Shown: positions 1-11,600 of the stretch, in pieces
How the letters are laid out: each line of letters opens with the position of its first letter
Position numbering within the stretch: position 1 is the stretch's first letter
Source of the DNA: Cycas panzhihuaensis
Taxonomy: Eukaryota; Cycadophyta
Direction of reading: 5' to 3'
DNA length: 64,000 nucleotides
Assembly (NCBI GenBank): GCA_023213395.1
Contig: CM041465.1
Span: forward strand, 80,669,741 to 80,733,740
Translations under genes and position numbers: made by a program
The notes under the pieces: generated by a model
Seen by the model: the letters and a program-made list of their open reading frames with translations, nothing else
Told to the model about the DNA's origin: nothing
Databases searched by the model: none

Positions 1-1240
1 TGAGTAGGGTGTAGATATAATTGGATATTACACCTAGTAATAAGTGGGTCAACATACATACAAGAATAAGATAAAGTAAAAGAGTTCTTTTTAACCAACA
101 ATCCTTCTAATTCCTAAATGCTCTTATACTTAACTTACTCTAATGATAAAAAAATAAAGTAATTTTAATTTGTAAGTGAAAAAGAGAAGGTATGATAAAG
201 AAATTTGTCTTTTATCTTTTTTATCTATTCTTTTAACTTGTTTAGGTTTCTTATCCTTATACTATCAACTAGAGTACTATAGCATAAGAAGAAAATAAGA
301 AATAAGAAGCTATCATACAAACAAGAGTTAGATAAGGCTTTATAATGCAAGATAAAAAAGAAAAATAATAAAATAAATAAATTCATATTTTTAATCCAAA
401 GAAATATCGATGATAATCAAAAGAATCAAATCAAACCAACATGAAACATATCTAGAAATAAAATAAGCATGAAAGAAAAGATGTAGCTAAAGCTAAATTA
501 ATCTCTTTTATTCTCATAAACTCATCTTCCAACATAGTGAAATCTTACACTAGAACTAACAAAAGGCCTATAGAAAACCTATAGAAAGGCACAAAAAATA
601 TAATCTTATAGAGAGTTAAAAGTTTAAAGAAAAAGTTAAGTGGCCAAAAGATATAAATCCAATAAGAGAATGTGAATAAATATGTAATATTTTATACATG
701 GTTTTGTTGGAAAATCATGGTTTTCTGGGTCCATTATATTTTCATCCCTATAAGATTAGGAAACAAGACAAATTGATGGTACAAAATTAGCAAGTTGCTA
801 ACTTTTTCTATTTTCTTTTTAACATACAAACAATGATGCTAAAATTAGGATATAACAAAAATTACTATGATGCTACAAAAATATTATAACCCTATGAAAA
901 TTTTCATAGCATTGCAATATTCTTATTATGCCCAACTGAACTTTGTAGTGTGATGCCACAAAAAATAGAAAATAAAGTAGAAAAATACTTAACTGCCACT
1001 AAAACTTTCTAAAAAGGTGAATAATAATAAGGGGATGAGCTAATCATTTTTTGCACTAGATAGCCTTAGTCATTATATAGTTCATCATGTAGTTTCTAAT
1101 CATTGGTACCATATGAAATAAGGGTTGAAGCATAAGATGACCACATGAAAAATAAACCATATCAACTAGAGCAAATAAGAAATAGAAATTAATACCTAGT
1201 CAATAGAGAGAGGCCCAAATTTTGGAAAAAATTATTAGCA
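1..1240. other. AT-rich sequence, no gene seen
   Basis: I see no open frame of note, no LTR edge and no RNA gene in this stretch. It is AT-rich with short A/T runs and is probably old decayed repeat DNA. It leads into the reverse-strand primer-binding-site-like sequences that start at 1,241. Confidence 0.5.
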
Positions 1241-1383
1241 AGATCTAGCTCTGATACCAAATAAAGATAAATAATAAAGCTTCGAATGTAGTCCAAGATC
1301 CAAAAATCTTAAATGAAACCAAGTAGGCCAATATCAAGATACTCCAATATCAAATATTGGCAAAATCTAGCTCTGATATGAAA
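1241..1383 (-). repeat. Two PBS-like motifs about 120 bp apart
   Basis: On the minus strand, TGGTATCAGAGCTAGATCT (1,241-1,260) and ATATCAGAGCTAGATTTTG (1,364-1,383) both resemble the 3' end of initiator-Met tRNA. The copy next to the LTR is the likely working site. The other may reflect a local duplication or a second element. Confidence 0.4.
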
Positions 1384-1552
1384 TGTTAGCGATGAGGGCA
1401 AAGTAGGCAAATTACAAAGCTTGATATATTACTAAAGAATGTAAATGATCTCTGTAGAAAGAAGGGTAGTCTTAAAAAACACTAGGGAGGTACTCCCATC
1501 AAATATATAGTTTGAGGAGTCAGAGGTCTGCCTCAACCCAACATTAGCAACA
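1384..1552 (-). repeat. Short LTR, minus strand, with adjacent PBS
   Basis: Read on the minus strand, the unit starts TGTTGCTAATG at 1,552 and ends CATCGCTAACA at 1,384, so its ends form an imperfect inverted repeat of TG..CA type. Directly beyond the end, 1,364-1,383 reads ATATCAGAGCTAGATTTTG on the minus strand, which resembles the initiator-Met PBS of plant copia and TRIM elements. A second copy of that PBS-like motif (TGGTATCAGAGCTAGATCT) lies at 1,241-1,260. At 169 bp the LTR is TRIM-sized. No partner LTR was found in the window, so this may be the 5' end of a truncated element. Confidence 0.42.
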
Positions 1553-4136
1553 AATAATAAAAAATAAATAAAATAACACAAAACACTTACTTGGTCAATT
1601 GATCATGGCTAAGTGTCATCTCTTGGTGTTCCGAGGTAGTCATTTAGGGGCCCAAGGTTGTCTTTGGTAGCTTGCACATCACTTCACAAGGGACATTATC
1701 CCAATAAAAATTTACCCCCTTAGTGATAGAAGAACAACAGATGATTAACTTAAGGGGTTAGAAGCCACCAACCAATTCCCATTTATAAATATTATACTAA
1801 GATTTAGTAAACTAGATTATTTTCTTTTAAGTCCTAGGCTTTAGGGATATGGTGAATTTGGACATGGTTAAATTATACTAATAAAGATATAGCTAAGTTG
1901 GAAAATACATAAGTTAGAGGTCTAAGCATTTAATATACACCATTCAACTATTCGCATACTAGGAGGGAATATGTACAAAGAATAATATATGAGATTTAGT
2001 TATGGATTTCATCTTAGGGGATGCCTATGATAATAGTGTATTCAACTAGATTATTTATAAAAAAAGAGAGAAATAACCCTACACTCATAATGACATGACC
2101 AGGGGGATTTTTGATGATCTAAGTAGCTATGGAAGGCTTGGGGTTTCCTCAACTTCCTCTAACAGTATGGATGATAAATACTATAGGTGCAACATGACTC
2201 TTAAGGGCATTATAGAGGTTTATTGAATGGATTAGGCAAGAGTAAGGAATAATCAAGAGAAAGGATATTGATGGAGATGTCTCAAGACAGATAGACACAT
2301 TCACAAATATCTAGGGGTATTGGTGAGTGAAATCCATATAGGATTCAATTCATATATAAACCATGGTGGGCCAAAAAGATGTAAAACCCAAGAATCCTAT
2401 AAGGAATGATCAATCTAGATGTAAACTACTTAATAGTAGATTGGGATGGGGTTGACTTGCAACCTATCCAAGATACCTAGATGATAATATTACTAGGTTA
2501 TTACATACTTTTATAGTTATTATTATTATTATTATTATTATTTTATGTTTCATGCCATATGCCAAATAAAATTTGATTATTATAAGATCTCTATAGGTCA
2601 CTGGATCTAAAGTCATTAAATAGAGTATGTGGTCTAAACCTAAACTACTGAATCAACACATAGGGATGAGGTTATTAAACAACCTATGTTTGATTCTAAA
2701 ATAGTGGTTTTATAGTAATGAATTCTTAGGAATTAGAGGGGATGTTATCTTATAAATATCTCTCTTAGTTGTGTTGCATTTTTTATGGAGTGAATAAAAT
2801 GTTTAGCCTCCTAAGTAATCCTAGGGTATATAGGACATTTAAAAGTAATAGCCTCTGGTTCATAATCTTATGGGTGTGAAGGTAGAATTAACCATATAGA
2901 AGGTGAAAAAGAAACAAGAGGCAATGACAAGGAAATAGAGGTTTTCTATGCTAAGGATAGGGTGTTAACAAGGCTTAAACTAGGTGTAAAATTAGTGCAA
3001 GATTACTTTGTAATTGGAGATATGTTAAAGGGCCATGTGTTACTTAAACTAAAGAGCACAAGAGGTGGTTTTGTATATGAAGAGATAGAGGCTAAAATGA
3101 CTAAAAATTTAGGAGTTTGGTCACAAAATAAGAATTAATAGTTATATACATAAATAAATTCAAGGTCAACAAGGTGAACACCCTTCTAAAAGTGGATACA
3201 TGAACTAGAAAGGCATTAATTGATGTGATGGGAAACTAGACATGAGTAAATGGATAACTAGACCTATAATAATGCTTGAAACTATAGAAAATGATATCAA
3301 AATGATAGAAACAACCTTGAAAATAGAGGTGAAATAATAAAAAAAAAAGGAAAAGAAAAATTATAAATAAAAAAAAGAGAAAATTAGTTTATTTTTACCA
3401 TTTGAGATTGAAAATCCAAAAGGGAAATTTAGATATTATGGGCAAACTGGGAGCCCATTTCTCAAGCTATATGTTGTGTTAGAGAGCTAGTGAGGAGATG
3501 GATCTATTGTTAGGTTGTTTAATAAGTGAATCTTATTCAATCATTTATTTTTTGTGAAAATATGGCTATCTAGTTATTTTCAAACTTATCATAGGATAGT
3601 TTTATAGAAATGGCCAAACTAAGGAAAAATCACCCTTAGCTTTTGGCAAAATAGGAGTGGGGATGTCCTTTGAAGTTGCACTATAAAAATTGATCACTAG
3701 AAATGATGTAGGGATTCTTTTTCACATTTTCAAGTATAGCACCATGAGAATTTACTGGGTGTTGCAAAAATTAAAGTTCTGACAATGAAAATTATAAGGG
3801 CACATTGAAATTTTTTAATGGCATCCTTTAGGTTTGATGGTGTCTCCATAATTTTTATGGTGAGATACCTTGAAAGTTTTTTTTAAAAAAACATTTGCTA
3901 TAAATATTGTCTATTTTTTTAGAGTTCTAGATGTTTTAAAGTTTGTTTTTAATATGATGTATATATAGATATTGATGTTGTTGATGTTAACTTTATAGAG
4001 ATTAGGGTATATTAAGGCCAAGAATAATGAGGGGAGGATGATTTTGATGCTAGGTACTTAGATGATAAATGATAAATGAGCAATATTTCACTCTTATAAA
4101 CTACTAAAAGCCTACTACTCTCCCTAACTAGCCATA
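1553..4136. other. AT-rich sequence, no gene seen
   Basis: No coding domain, LTR pair or RNA gene could be recognised. It contains a short (TTA)n run near 2,517-2,542 and purine-rich patches near 3,330-3,380. It is probably degraded repeat. Confidence 0.45.
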
Positions 4137-4171
4137 TACATACATACATACATACATATATATACATATAC

Positions 4172-4209
<38 letters not shown>

Positions 4210-4219
4210 ATATAGATAG

Positions 4220-4254
<35 letters not shown>

Positions 4255-4258
4255 TATA
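4137..4258. repeat. Compound palindromic microsatellite (TACA)n (TCTA)n (TAGA)n
   Basis: A run of TACA repeats is followed by about nine TCTA units and then about seven TAGA units. TAGA is the reverse complement of TCTA, so the block can fold on itself as a hairpin or cruciform. Confidence 0.9.
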
Positions 4259-4535
4259 CTAGTTGATCTCATTATCCATTAGATGTTAGGAGTTGATACA
4301 TTTTGATTTAAAGGACTAAGGGATCTACAAGTCACCCCATAAGATATATGAAGGATTCTAGGGGTATCATGTAAGAGACAAGAGGTTCAAATCATGTCAC
4401 TTCCCCTATATGGGAACTAAGCCAATGCTAGCATATTCTTAATAGGTTTATCAACCTATTGGTTAGCACATGGGATATTAATAAAGGTAATCTAGAATAT
4501 TGCAAAGATCCCCTTAGTGCAGAGAATTATAATAT

Positions 4536-4775
4536 TGTTAGAACATAATGTTTTATCTTACTAGGAAAAGGGGGTAATGTTGCGTCACCCCTCACAATGT
4601 AACTCTCACATCATATTCTGACACTTTTCATGTAGAGAAGGGTCAGTTATATTTCTCTTTATAATGGTTAGAAATCAGTTATGTATTTATAGAGACATTG
4701 TCTGCAAGCTAATACAAGTGATTCTTCATACCTTTCATCTAAATTCTCATTTTGTCCAAGTTGTTCTATTTAACA
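4536..4775 (+). repeat. 5' LTR of copia-1
   Basis: It starts TGTTAGAACATAATG and ends TTCTATTTAACA, with TGTTA/TAACA inverted ends. The same sequence recurs at 9,395-9,633. The TATTTATAG near 4,686 is a possible TATA element. Confidence 0.93.
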
Positions 4776-4790
4776 TGGTATCAAAGCAGG
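4776..4790 (+). promoter_or_regulatory. Primer-binding site of copia-1 (initiator Met tRNA)
   Basis: TGGTATCAAAGCAGG lies directly after the 5' LTR. Apart from one change (CAA for CAG) it matches the TGGTATCAGAGC complement of the tRNA-iMet 3' end used by most plant copia elements. Confidence 0.9.
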
Positions 4791-5469
4791 TTGCCTGCTC
4801 AATAAATTAGAGAGAGAGAGTCCAGAAGTCTATAAGACTTTAAATCCATCTAAGAGAAGATCTAAAACTTCATCAAGCAAGTTGATTTACTGAGGATTCA
4901 TCTGCACAGACCAGTGTACGAATCTGTATGGAGACTATACAGATGAAGTTTTTAAAGTTGTCAGAATCTCATAAAATTTGGTGAGCAAGGAGATCTCTAC
5001 TTGGCTATCACTTCTCTCAACTAATACAAAGTGATCTAAGTATATCTAAAGGGGGTTTCAACCTATTTTCTATCTACGTGGGTTTGGAGCTTCTCAAAGA
5101 AAAATTTAGTTATTCCTCCATCTCTCAGTAAGTAAAATATGTTTGGAAATCTTCTTCACAATAATTAAAACCCTTTGTATCCATTTTTGAAGAGATTTAA
5201 AGAATTATTTTGAAGATTTGAAGATTTTTTACTAAAAATACTAGGCACCTCTCTTGAGGTTTCGAGCTATTTATCAAATTTTCTTAAGACTATTTTTGAA
5301 AAATAATTTTAGATCTAGAATCCTTATTAGATTATCCTCATTTTGAGACCATTCTCGATTTTATCTATACAGTTAGGGTTTTATACAAAAATCTATACAA
5401 TTGTATGGATAACCAATATATAGTAAAAAAAAATAGCTTCTCCTCTATTAGGAATTTTAGACCAAAATA

Positions 5470-6250
5470 AACTCACCGAGCTAAACTATCATATTTAGAA
5501 AATTAAGGTGGAGACCTTACTAAGAGCTAGAAATACCTAGGATATTGCCTTAGGCACAGAGAAAAGCTAAATTCTACATCTCTCATTTGGGAATTTTTTG
5601 AAAATTTATTTGGCCAAAATAATAAAGCCAGGATAATAGCATTAAAAGAAGACTTGTATAGACTTCATATAAAGGAAAGTGACACCATGATAGAATTCAT
5701 GCACAAAGTTATCACTCTTATAAATAATCTTTTGAGTGCAGGAGATAGCATCACAGATGAAGAGCTAGTACAAATGGTAGCAAGAAAACTACTAAAGTCC
5801 TTTGATGTCACTATAAACTCCATAACAAATAATGGCCAAATTGATAAATAACACTTGATGAGTTAACAGATCTTTTACTAATATAAGAACAAAGAAATAA
5901 GTGTTATGAAGAAACGTCAGAACTAGAAGAAGCCTTTGCATCTAGATTAAATCTAGGAGCCCATGGAAGAGGATATATTTCTTGAGGAAGAGGATGTGTT
6001 ATAGAAACAAGAGATCCAACCCGAGGATGCTGGTAAGATAATAGAGGACGAGGACAAAGCACAAGTCCCAGAATCTGCTTCAGTTGCGACAAGCCTAGTC
6101 ACTTTGCCAGCTCATGTAAATCCTTTGTCATTTGCTATCATTGTGGTCAAACTAGATATTATCCTTACCAATGCCCACAAAGGAGAGCTGAAATTTAGAG
6201 AGGGAAGCATCTAGTTGGCAATTACAGCAAAGAGCAGATAGAAGAGGAAG
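5470..6250 (+). pseudogene. copia-1 gag (nucleocapsid) pseudogene
   Basis: Gag packages element RNA into virus-like particles. The frame near 5,490-5,570 has the gag start pattern (NYH, then KVETLLRARNTWDIALGTE) broken by stops. The 65-residue open piece at 5,654-5,851 is the UBN2-type gag core. At 6,078-6,122 a CX2CX4HX4C knuckle is intact (CFSC...HFASSC). A second knuckle at about 6,132-6,173 has tyrosine where histidine is expected. Frames shift between the core and the knuckle, so no full Gag can be made. It lies between the PBS and the protease region, as in other copia elements. Confidence 0.85.
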
Positions 6251-6254
6251 AAGA

Positions 6255-6551
6255 GGAAACAACCTTTATTGTAGATTTATCAATACGATTAAAAGAAGGG
6301 AATACGTAGTATGTTGATTTTGGAGTGTCATGACACATGACCAATCGTGAAGATTGGCTTGAATCTCTTGAACCCTATAGTGTGGATAAATCAGTTGAAC
6401 TAGGTGATAAATGCCTACTTAGTATAAAAGGAGTTGGCACAATTGCTATTAATTTACAAGGAAATGTAAAAAAGATTGGCAATGTTCTATTAGTTCCTGA
6501 ACTCAAAATGAATCTCTTATCTGTCTCGCAACTCAGCAAAAGGGACTAACA
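6255..6551 (+). pseudogene. copia-1 protease pseudogene
   Basis: This should be the aspartic protease that cleaves the Gag-Pol polyprotein. The usual active-site run DSGAS followed by HMT is seen as DFGVS, a TGA stop (6,331-6,333), then HMTNRED. The catalytic triad motif is therefore changed (Ser to Phe) and the frame is interrupted. Downstream residues end in NVLLVPELKMNLLSVSQL, the typical copia link between protease and the pre-integrase region. Confidence 0.85.
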
Positions 6552-6584
6552 ACTATTTTTGATGAAGATGGGTATTGTTGCATT

Positions 6585-7600
6585 ATGGATATGAAAAGTA
6601 ATGGAGATATCATAGCAAAAGTCATGAGATGCAATGATTTGTATCGTATGCTATTAGAACTTGTAATGTCTAACCTGGGTATGAAAGATTGTACTATTGT
6701 AGGTGATAATAATAGAATATGGAATTTGAAGTATGGACATCTTCTAATAGAAACACTAAAATTAATGGAAATAACTGGTATGATAAATGGATTGCCACAC
6801 ATTTCATCTAATAACCTTGTCTGCAAAGGATGTCAACTTGGTAAACAACATTGACTACCATTTAAAGAAAGCAAATGGACAATACAAACTAAGTTGGAAT
6901 TATTTCATACAGATCTCTGTGGACCACTAACACACTTATCAATAAATGGTTGTAGATACTTCCTCACCTTCATTGATGATTTCATTCAAAAAATGTTGGT
7001 ATACTTCCTTCATAATAAATCAGAAGTCTTTGAAATCTTCAAAGAATTTAAGGCAGAAGTGGAATTGGAATCTGATAACAAAATAAAATATGTTAGATCA
7101 GATGGAGGCGGGGAATATATATCCAAGGAGTTCCTAAATTACTGCAAAATAAATAGGATTTGTAGATAGATTACAACTCCATATACATGCCAATCAAATG
7201 GTGGGTTACTGAAAGGAAAAATTAAACATTGATGGAAATGGCTCACAGCATGGTTTATGGAAAATAAATTCCAAAAACATACTAGGCTAAAGTAGTGAAT
7301 ACAGCCTGCTATTTAATAAAAAGAAATCTGATAAAGGAATTAGAAAATATTACTCCAGAAGAAGCCTGGACAAGTAAGAAACCTGACATTAGCTCTCTTA
7401 AAATATTTGGTAGCCAAGTTTTTGTTTATATTCCAGATAAAAGAAGATTCACGCTTGATGATAAAATCATGGAATGCATCATGATTAGTTATATTAAAAA
7501 TTCAAAAGCTTACAAGTGTATTGACCCAAAGACAAATAAGATATATGTAAGTAGAGACGTTATCTTCAATGAAATAGACAACACACACAGTCAAACTTAA
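6585..7600 (+). pseudogene. copia-1 pre-integrase and integrase pseudogene
   Basis: The first piece (6,585-6,854) holds the HHCC zinc domain remnant: WNLKYGHL and CKGCQLGKQH. The second (6,894-7,169) holds the catalytic core with HTDLCGP (first Asp) and RSDGGGEY (second Asp). The third catalytic residue lies in the block after PYTCQSNGG near 7,200-7,230, where a small indel throws the frame, so the Glu is out of frame with the two Asp. The open piece 7,295-7,600 matches the integrase C-terminal part (ITPEEAW..KPDISSLKIFGSQVFVYIP). Stops at 6,852 and about 7,168 separate the pieces. Confidence 0.9.
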
Positions 7601-7860
7601 ATGAAAATCATTGAGGAAGGAAGAGAGAGTTCAAATCATAAAGTCATTTCAAAAGAAGAGGCATAAGAAGAGTCAGAAGTCACCACAGAAGAAATACCTC
7701 CTACAAATTCATTAGAAGAAAACACAGAAGAATCTACATCTATAGAACAACTGCCAAAAGAATCAACAAGAAAAGAGAAGAAATTCCCTAAATGGACAAT
7801 CAAAACAATCGAGGAAGGAGGTAATATACTTGAACACAAAACAGGAAGCCAAAGGCCTAA
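7601..7860 (+). pseudogene. copia-1 integrase-RT linker
   Basis: This Glu/Ser/Thr-rich stretch (EEGRESSNHKV..., then EEIPPTNSLEENTEESTS) joins integrase and RT. Such acidic low-complexity linkers are normal in copia polyproteins. It is interrupted by stops. Confidence 0.6.
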
Positions 7861-8620
7861 AGCATTACTTAGTCAAGTTGAGCCTTGGTCCTTTCATGAA
7901 GCCTAAAATCATCCAAAATGGAAGGAATCCATGAATTTAGAAATGAATTCTATCATTAAAAATCATACATGGGAACTAGTGGAATTGCCCCCTAACAAGC
8001 CTATAGTAAATTGCAAATGGGTCTACAAAGTCAAAGAAGGGGCCAGTGGTAAAATAAACAAGTATAAGGTAAGACTTATTGGAAAAGAATACACTCAAAC
8101 AACTGGTATTAATTTCGAAGAAACATTTTCTCCCATAGCCAAAATGAGCACTGTAAGAATAGTTATTACCTTGACAACACTAAACAATTAGGAAATCTTT
8201 TAGTTTGATGTAAAAAGTGCCTTTTTAAATGGTGATCTAGAGGAGGAAGTCTACATATCTCAACCAGAAAGGTATGTCAAAAAGGGAGAAGAACATATGG
8301 TATGCAAACTCAAAAAGGCCTTATACGAGTTGAAGCAAGCTCCCCAAGCCTGGTATGCAAAACTGGATCAACACCTATATCAAAATGGATTTCAAACATG
8401 TAGCTCTGACTCTAGTCTATATAAAAGGAAAAGGAATGGATGAATAATAATCATTGGTGTTTACGTAGATAACATGATTCTCATAAGAAACAATGAAGAA
8501 TCTGTCAAAAACATTAAAAAGGGACTAGAAAAAATATTTGAAATAATAGATCTTAGGCTCCTGAACTACTACTTGGGAATAGAAGTAGACCAACAACAAA
8601 ATTGTGTTACCTTGTTATAA
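7861..8620 (+). pseudogene. copia-1 reverse transcriptase pseudogene
   Basis: RT copies element RNA into DNA. The seen motifs follow copia order: MNSIIKNHTWELVELP, CKWVYKVK, YKVRLIGKEYTQ, FSPIAKMSTVR, FDVKSAFLNGDLEEEVYISQP, LKQAPQAWYAKLD, then GVYVDNMILI. The catalytic YVDD box at about 8,461-8,472 reads YVDN, which loses one of the metal-binding aspartates. Stops occur at about 8,191 (after TLNN) and about 8,441. Length and order are otherwise normal. Confidence 0.92.
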
Positions 8621-8739
8621 AGAAAACACATAAAAGATATTTTGATCAATTTTTAGATGGAAAAATATAATCCATGTGTAACACCCATGTATGCAAGTTG
8701 TAATTTAGTAGCAAAAAGGGAGGAACAAGTTGTAGATGC

Positions 8740-9385
8740 CATCTTGTATAGATAACTGGTTGACAACCTAATATATCTTATAGTAACCAAACCAAACATT
8801 TCATATTCAGTGTGAATGATATCTAGGTACATGTAAGAACCCAAAATATGTCATTAGAGTGCTACTAAAAGAATATTAAGATATCTATAAGGTACAAAAG
8901 ATCTCAAATTAATTTATTCCAGTGAAGGAGCAATAGAATTAATAGGCTACTGTGACTTAGATTGGGCAGTGAAAAGGAACAAAGGAAGTCTACAAGCAGA
9001 TATTATTTCTTCTTAGGATCAGCAATCATTTCATGGTGTAGTAAAAAGCAACCAAAGCCAAGTACAAATCTACAGTAATAGCAACATATAAAGCAATATG
9101 GTTAAGATAACTTCTTGTTGAAGTACAAGAAAAATAGAACCAAGCAATAGTCTTATTCTATGATAACCAAATCACTATAAATCTTACCAAGAATCTGGTT
9201 CTGCATGCTAGAACAAAACATATAAAAGTACACCATCACTTCATAAGAGAGAAGGTGAGTAATAAAGAAATCAACTTAGAGTATTGTCCCTCGTCAGAAA
9301 AATTTGCAGATCTCATGATGAAGCCTCTTGAAAAAGAGAAGTTTCAAATGCTAAGAGATAAAATTGGGATGAAAGAGAAAACATT
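8740..9385 (+). pseudogene. copia-1 RNase H and pol C-terminus pseudogene
   Basis: The segment LVDNLIYLIVTKPNISYSV near 8,757-8,815 is the conserved connection after RT. RNase H traces follow: DLDWAVKRNKGS near 8,955, then FYDNQITINL near 9,155, and HIKVHHHFIREKV near 9,220. The C-terminal tail (EYCPSSEKFADLM..KPLEKEKF) ends just before the 3' LTR. Several frameshifts and stops are present. Confidence 0.87.
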
Positions 9386-9394
9386 AAGAGAGCA
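9371..9394 (+). promoter_or_regulatory. Purine-rich tract before copia-1 3' LTR
   Basis: GAAAGAGAAAACATTAAGAGAGCA precedes the 3' LTR start. It is the candidate plus-strand primer, though interrupted by pyrimidines. Confidence 0.6.
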
Positions 9395-9633
9395 TGTTAG
9401 AACATAATATTTTATCTTACTAGGAAAAGGGGGTAATGTTGAACCACTCCTCACAATGTAACTCTCATATCATACGCTAACACTTATCATGTAGAGAAGG
9501 GTCAATTACATTTCTCTTTGTAACATCAAAAATCAGTTATGTATTTATAGAGACATTGTCTCCAAGCTAATATAAGTGATTCTTCATATCTTTCATCTAA
9601 ATTCTCATTCTATCCAAGTTGTTCTATTTAACA
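9395..9633 (+). repeat. 3' LTR of copia-1
   Basis: It begins TGTTAGAACATAATAT and ends TTCTATTTAACA, matching 4,536-4,775 along its whole length with scattered substitutions and a 1-base indel near 9,523. Confidence 0.93.
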
Positions 9634-10037
9634 AACATTGATGATATTATTTTGGGTATCTTAGAAGTAAAATTATACATGGCTTCTTACCATATCTTAA
9701 GCCTCCCTAGTAGTATAATATCTATCAAAGTAGTTCTTTACTCTTTGATAGAGAGAAGATAATAGCTTCTTTTATTTCTCTCTTTTACTAGTGTGGATAT
9801 TCAAACACTTAACCATAGTGTGACCAGATGAACATGATTTAGTTATAAACTAATGGTGGATATATACATAACAATGCCATCCAAGGAAGGTGAGGACTCA
9901 CACTTTTATCACCAAAAGACTTCATTGGAGACCCCTATATTAGGATTGCTTAGAATTCTAATATAGATGGGGAATAAGAGGCCCTATAGTAGGAATAACT
10001 AGCCTAGCTAATATTCTAGAAGCCTTAACATCTCTAA
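9634..10037. other. Gene-free spacer
   Basis: This is the sequence between copia-1 and the family-F LTR. I see no domain, LTR edge or RNA gene here. Confidence 0.5.
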
Positions 10038-10349
10038 TGAAGGAATGATGAATATAAAGAATAAATCACTCATATGTACACAATGACAATGGAGAATGAA
10101 AAGGAGATGAAACAAGATATGAGAGAAAAGCTTAGAGGTGAGAATGAATAATAACTCCCTCCTTGAGATTTTGCCTTTTATTATTAAGGGTGATCATTAG
10201 GGTTAGGATTTTCCTGCCTAATAATATAAACCTAAAATTATAACAAAATCCACATAAAGTGTATTTAACTAAGAGACTAATGCTAACAATATATCATAAA
10301 GTTACTTAATTAATCTACACAAATGACCTTAATACATTAACCTCTTTCA
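10038..10349 (-). repeat. 3' LTR of F1 (family F)
   Basis: On the minus strand it starts TGAAAGAGGTTAATG (10,349) and ends CATTCCTTCA (10,038), giving TGAAAG/CCTTCA ends. It aligns end to end with 17,246-17,557 (both 312 bp), with shared blocks such as TCATATCTTGTTTCATCTC. Confidence 0.92.
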
Positions 10350-10361
10350 ATCTCCCCCTTA
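10350..10361 (-). promoter_or_regulatory. Polypurine tract of F1
   Basis: The minus strand reads TAAGGGGGAGAT immediately before the LTR start. This G-rich tract is the classic copia plus-strand primer and fixes this LTR as the 3' one. Confidence 0.88.
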
Positions 10362-10849
10362 ATGTTGGAAGGTCATTTTGAGAAAATCTATTCTATGAGG
10401 TCTTCATTTGAGCTTCATTATTATATTAAAATTCTAAATGATACTTTTATGAGAAAACCATTATAGGGAATAAAAACCCATAGACTTTCTAAGATTTATA
10501 GCCCTTTTTATAAATCAAAATGGCTAAGGTGGCTCTTGATGTAGCTTGATAGCCAAGCAACTTAAATGTATAACTTGATCTGTTAAGTCTCTATATGATG
10601 TTTGGCCATCCCCTATGCCCTTTCAGGTTTTCACAGGTTTTTATTTTCTAAACTAATACAATCCTTATCCTTTCGTGCTCACATGGAGTTTTCATAAACA
10701 GGATAGAGTAGAGACTTACTCTTATTCTTCTGTACCCATAAGGAGTTTTCATGAATAGAATAGCGTATGATGATCCTATTGCCATCTTCTCTGATTAATC
10801 AAAGATGGAGGCCCTTAGGCCAAGCTACCTTTGGAACTATTCAAACTTC

Positions 10850-11600
10850 ACTTTTTGCAGCAGTTTTGTAAAGATATCAACCACTTGATCTATTATGAGG
10901 TAGTATTCCAATTGAATTATATCATCATAAACTAGTTCTCTAATCCTATAGAATTTCATACTTATATGTTTAGTACAATCATGAAATACAGAATTTTTTA
11001 CCATGTGGATTATTGATTATTTTCCCACATGAAGGCTGGTAGGACTTTTTTGGGTGATATTCAATGTTTCCAATAATTTTCTAAGCCATATCACCTCCTT
11101 GTTTCTCTTAGAAGAAGCAATGTATTCACCTTCAATAGTTGAATTAATAACTATCTTCTATCGTCTGGATCTCCATGATATTAGTGTTGTTCTAAGAAAC
11201 GTTACATAGCCAAACGTAGATCTTCTTGTATCTTTATCTCCTGTAAAGTCTATTTCTATGTATGCAGAAAGCTTAAATTCATTATTAAGTTCATACAATA
11301 GACCAAATTTACTAGTTGTCTTTAGGTATTCTAACACTTAAACTATAGCCTCTCAGTTATTCTACTTAGGATTTATTATGAATCATGCAAGAATGCCGAT
11401 AGACTATGCAATATCTAACCTTGTATTAGTAGTATAGATGAGACTACCTACAAGTTTTCTATAGAGTGTTATGTCTACCTCCTAGTGTTGCCATCAACTG
11501 AGAGTTTGGTATTAGGGTCCATAGGTAAAGCCACTAGTCAAGCATCTTCTAACTGAAACTTGGTTAGAAGATCATTGATGTATTTTTCTTAGGAGAGGAA
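10850..11600 (-). pseudogene. F1 RNase H pseudogene
   Basis: Minus-strand reading gives VGSLIYTTNTRLDIA near 11,470-11,420 and DFTGDKDTRRSTFGYVTFL near 11,230-11,170, the copia RNase H signature with its first Asp. After this comes ISWRSRR and the region with GEYIAS. Stops and shifts interrupt it. It follows RT without a break, as expected. Confidence 0.85.

Larger units (their letters stand above)
4536..9633 (+). mobile_element. Ty1/copia LTR retrotransposon (copia-1), full length, inactive
   Basis: The element runs from TGTTAG at 4,536 to TTTAACA at 9,633. Its LTRs are 240 and 239 bp, with an initiator-Met PBS after the first and a purine-rich stretch before the second. Inside are gag with a zinc knuckle, protease, integrase, RT and RNase H in copia order (integrase before RT). 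The 5-bp flanks are AATAT (4,531-4,535) and AACAT (9,634-9,638), a target-site duplication with one mismatch. By eye the LTRs differ at about 20 or more positions (roughly 90 percent identity), so the insertion is old. All reading frames carry stops or shifts. Confidence 0.93.

Noticed and set aside
4137-4258. Regular repeats considered as a CRISPR-like array
   Set aside because: They are plain tetranucleotide microsatellites without spacers; the host is a plant.
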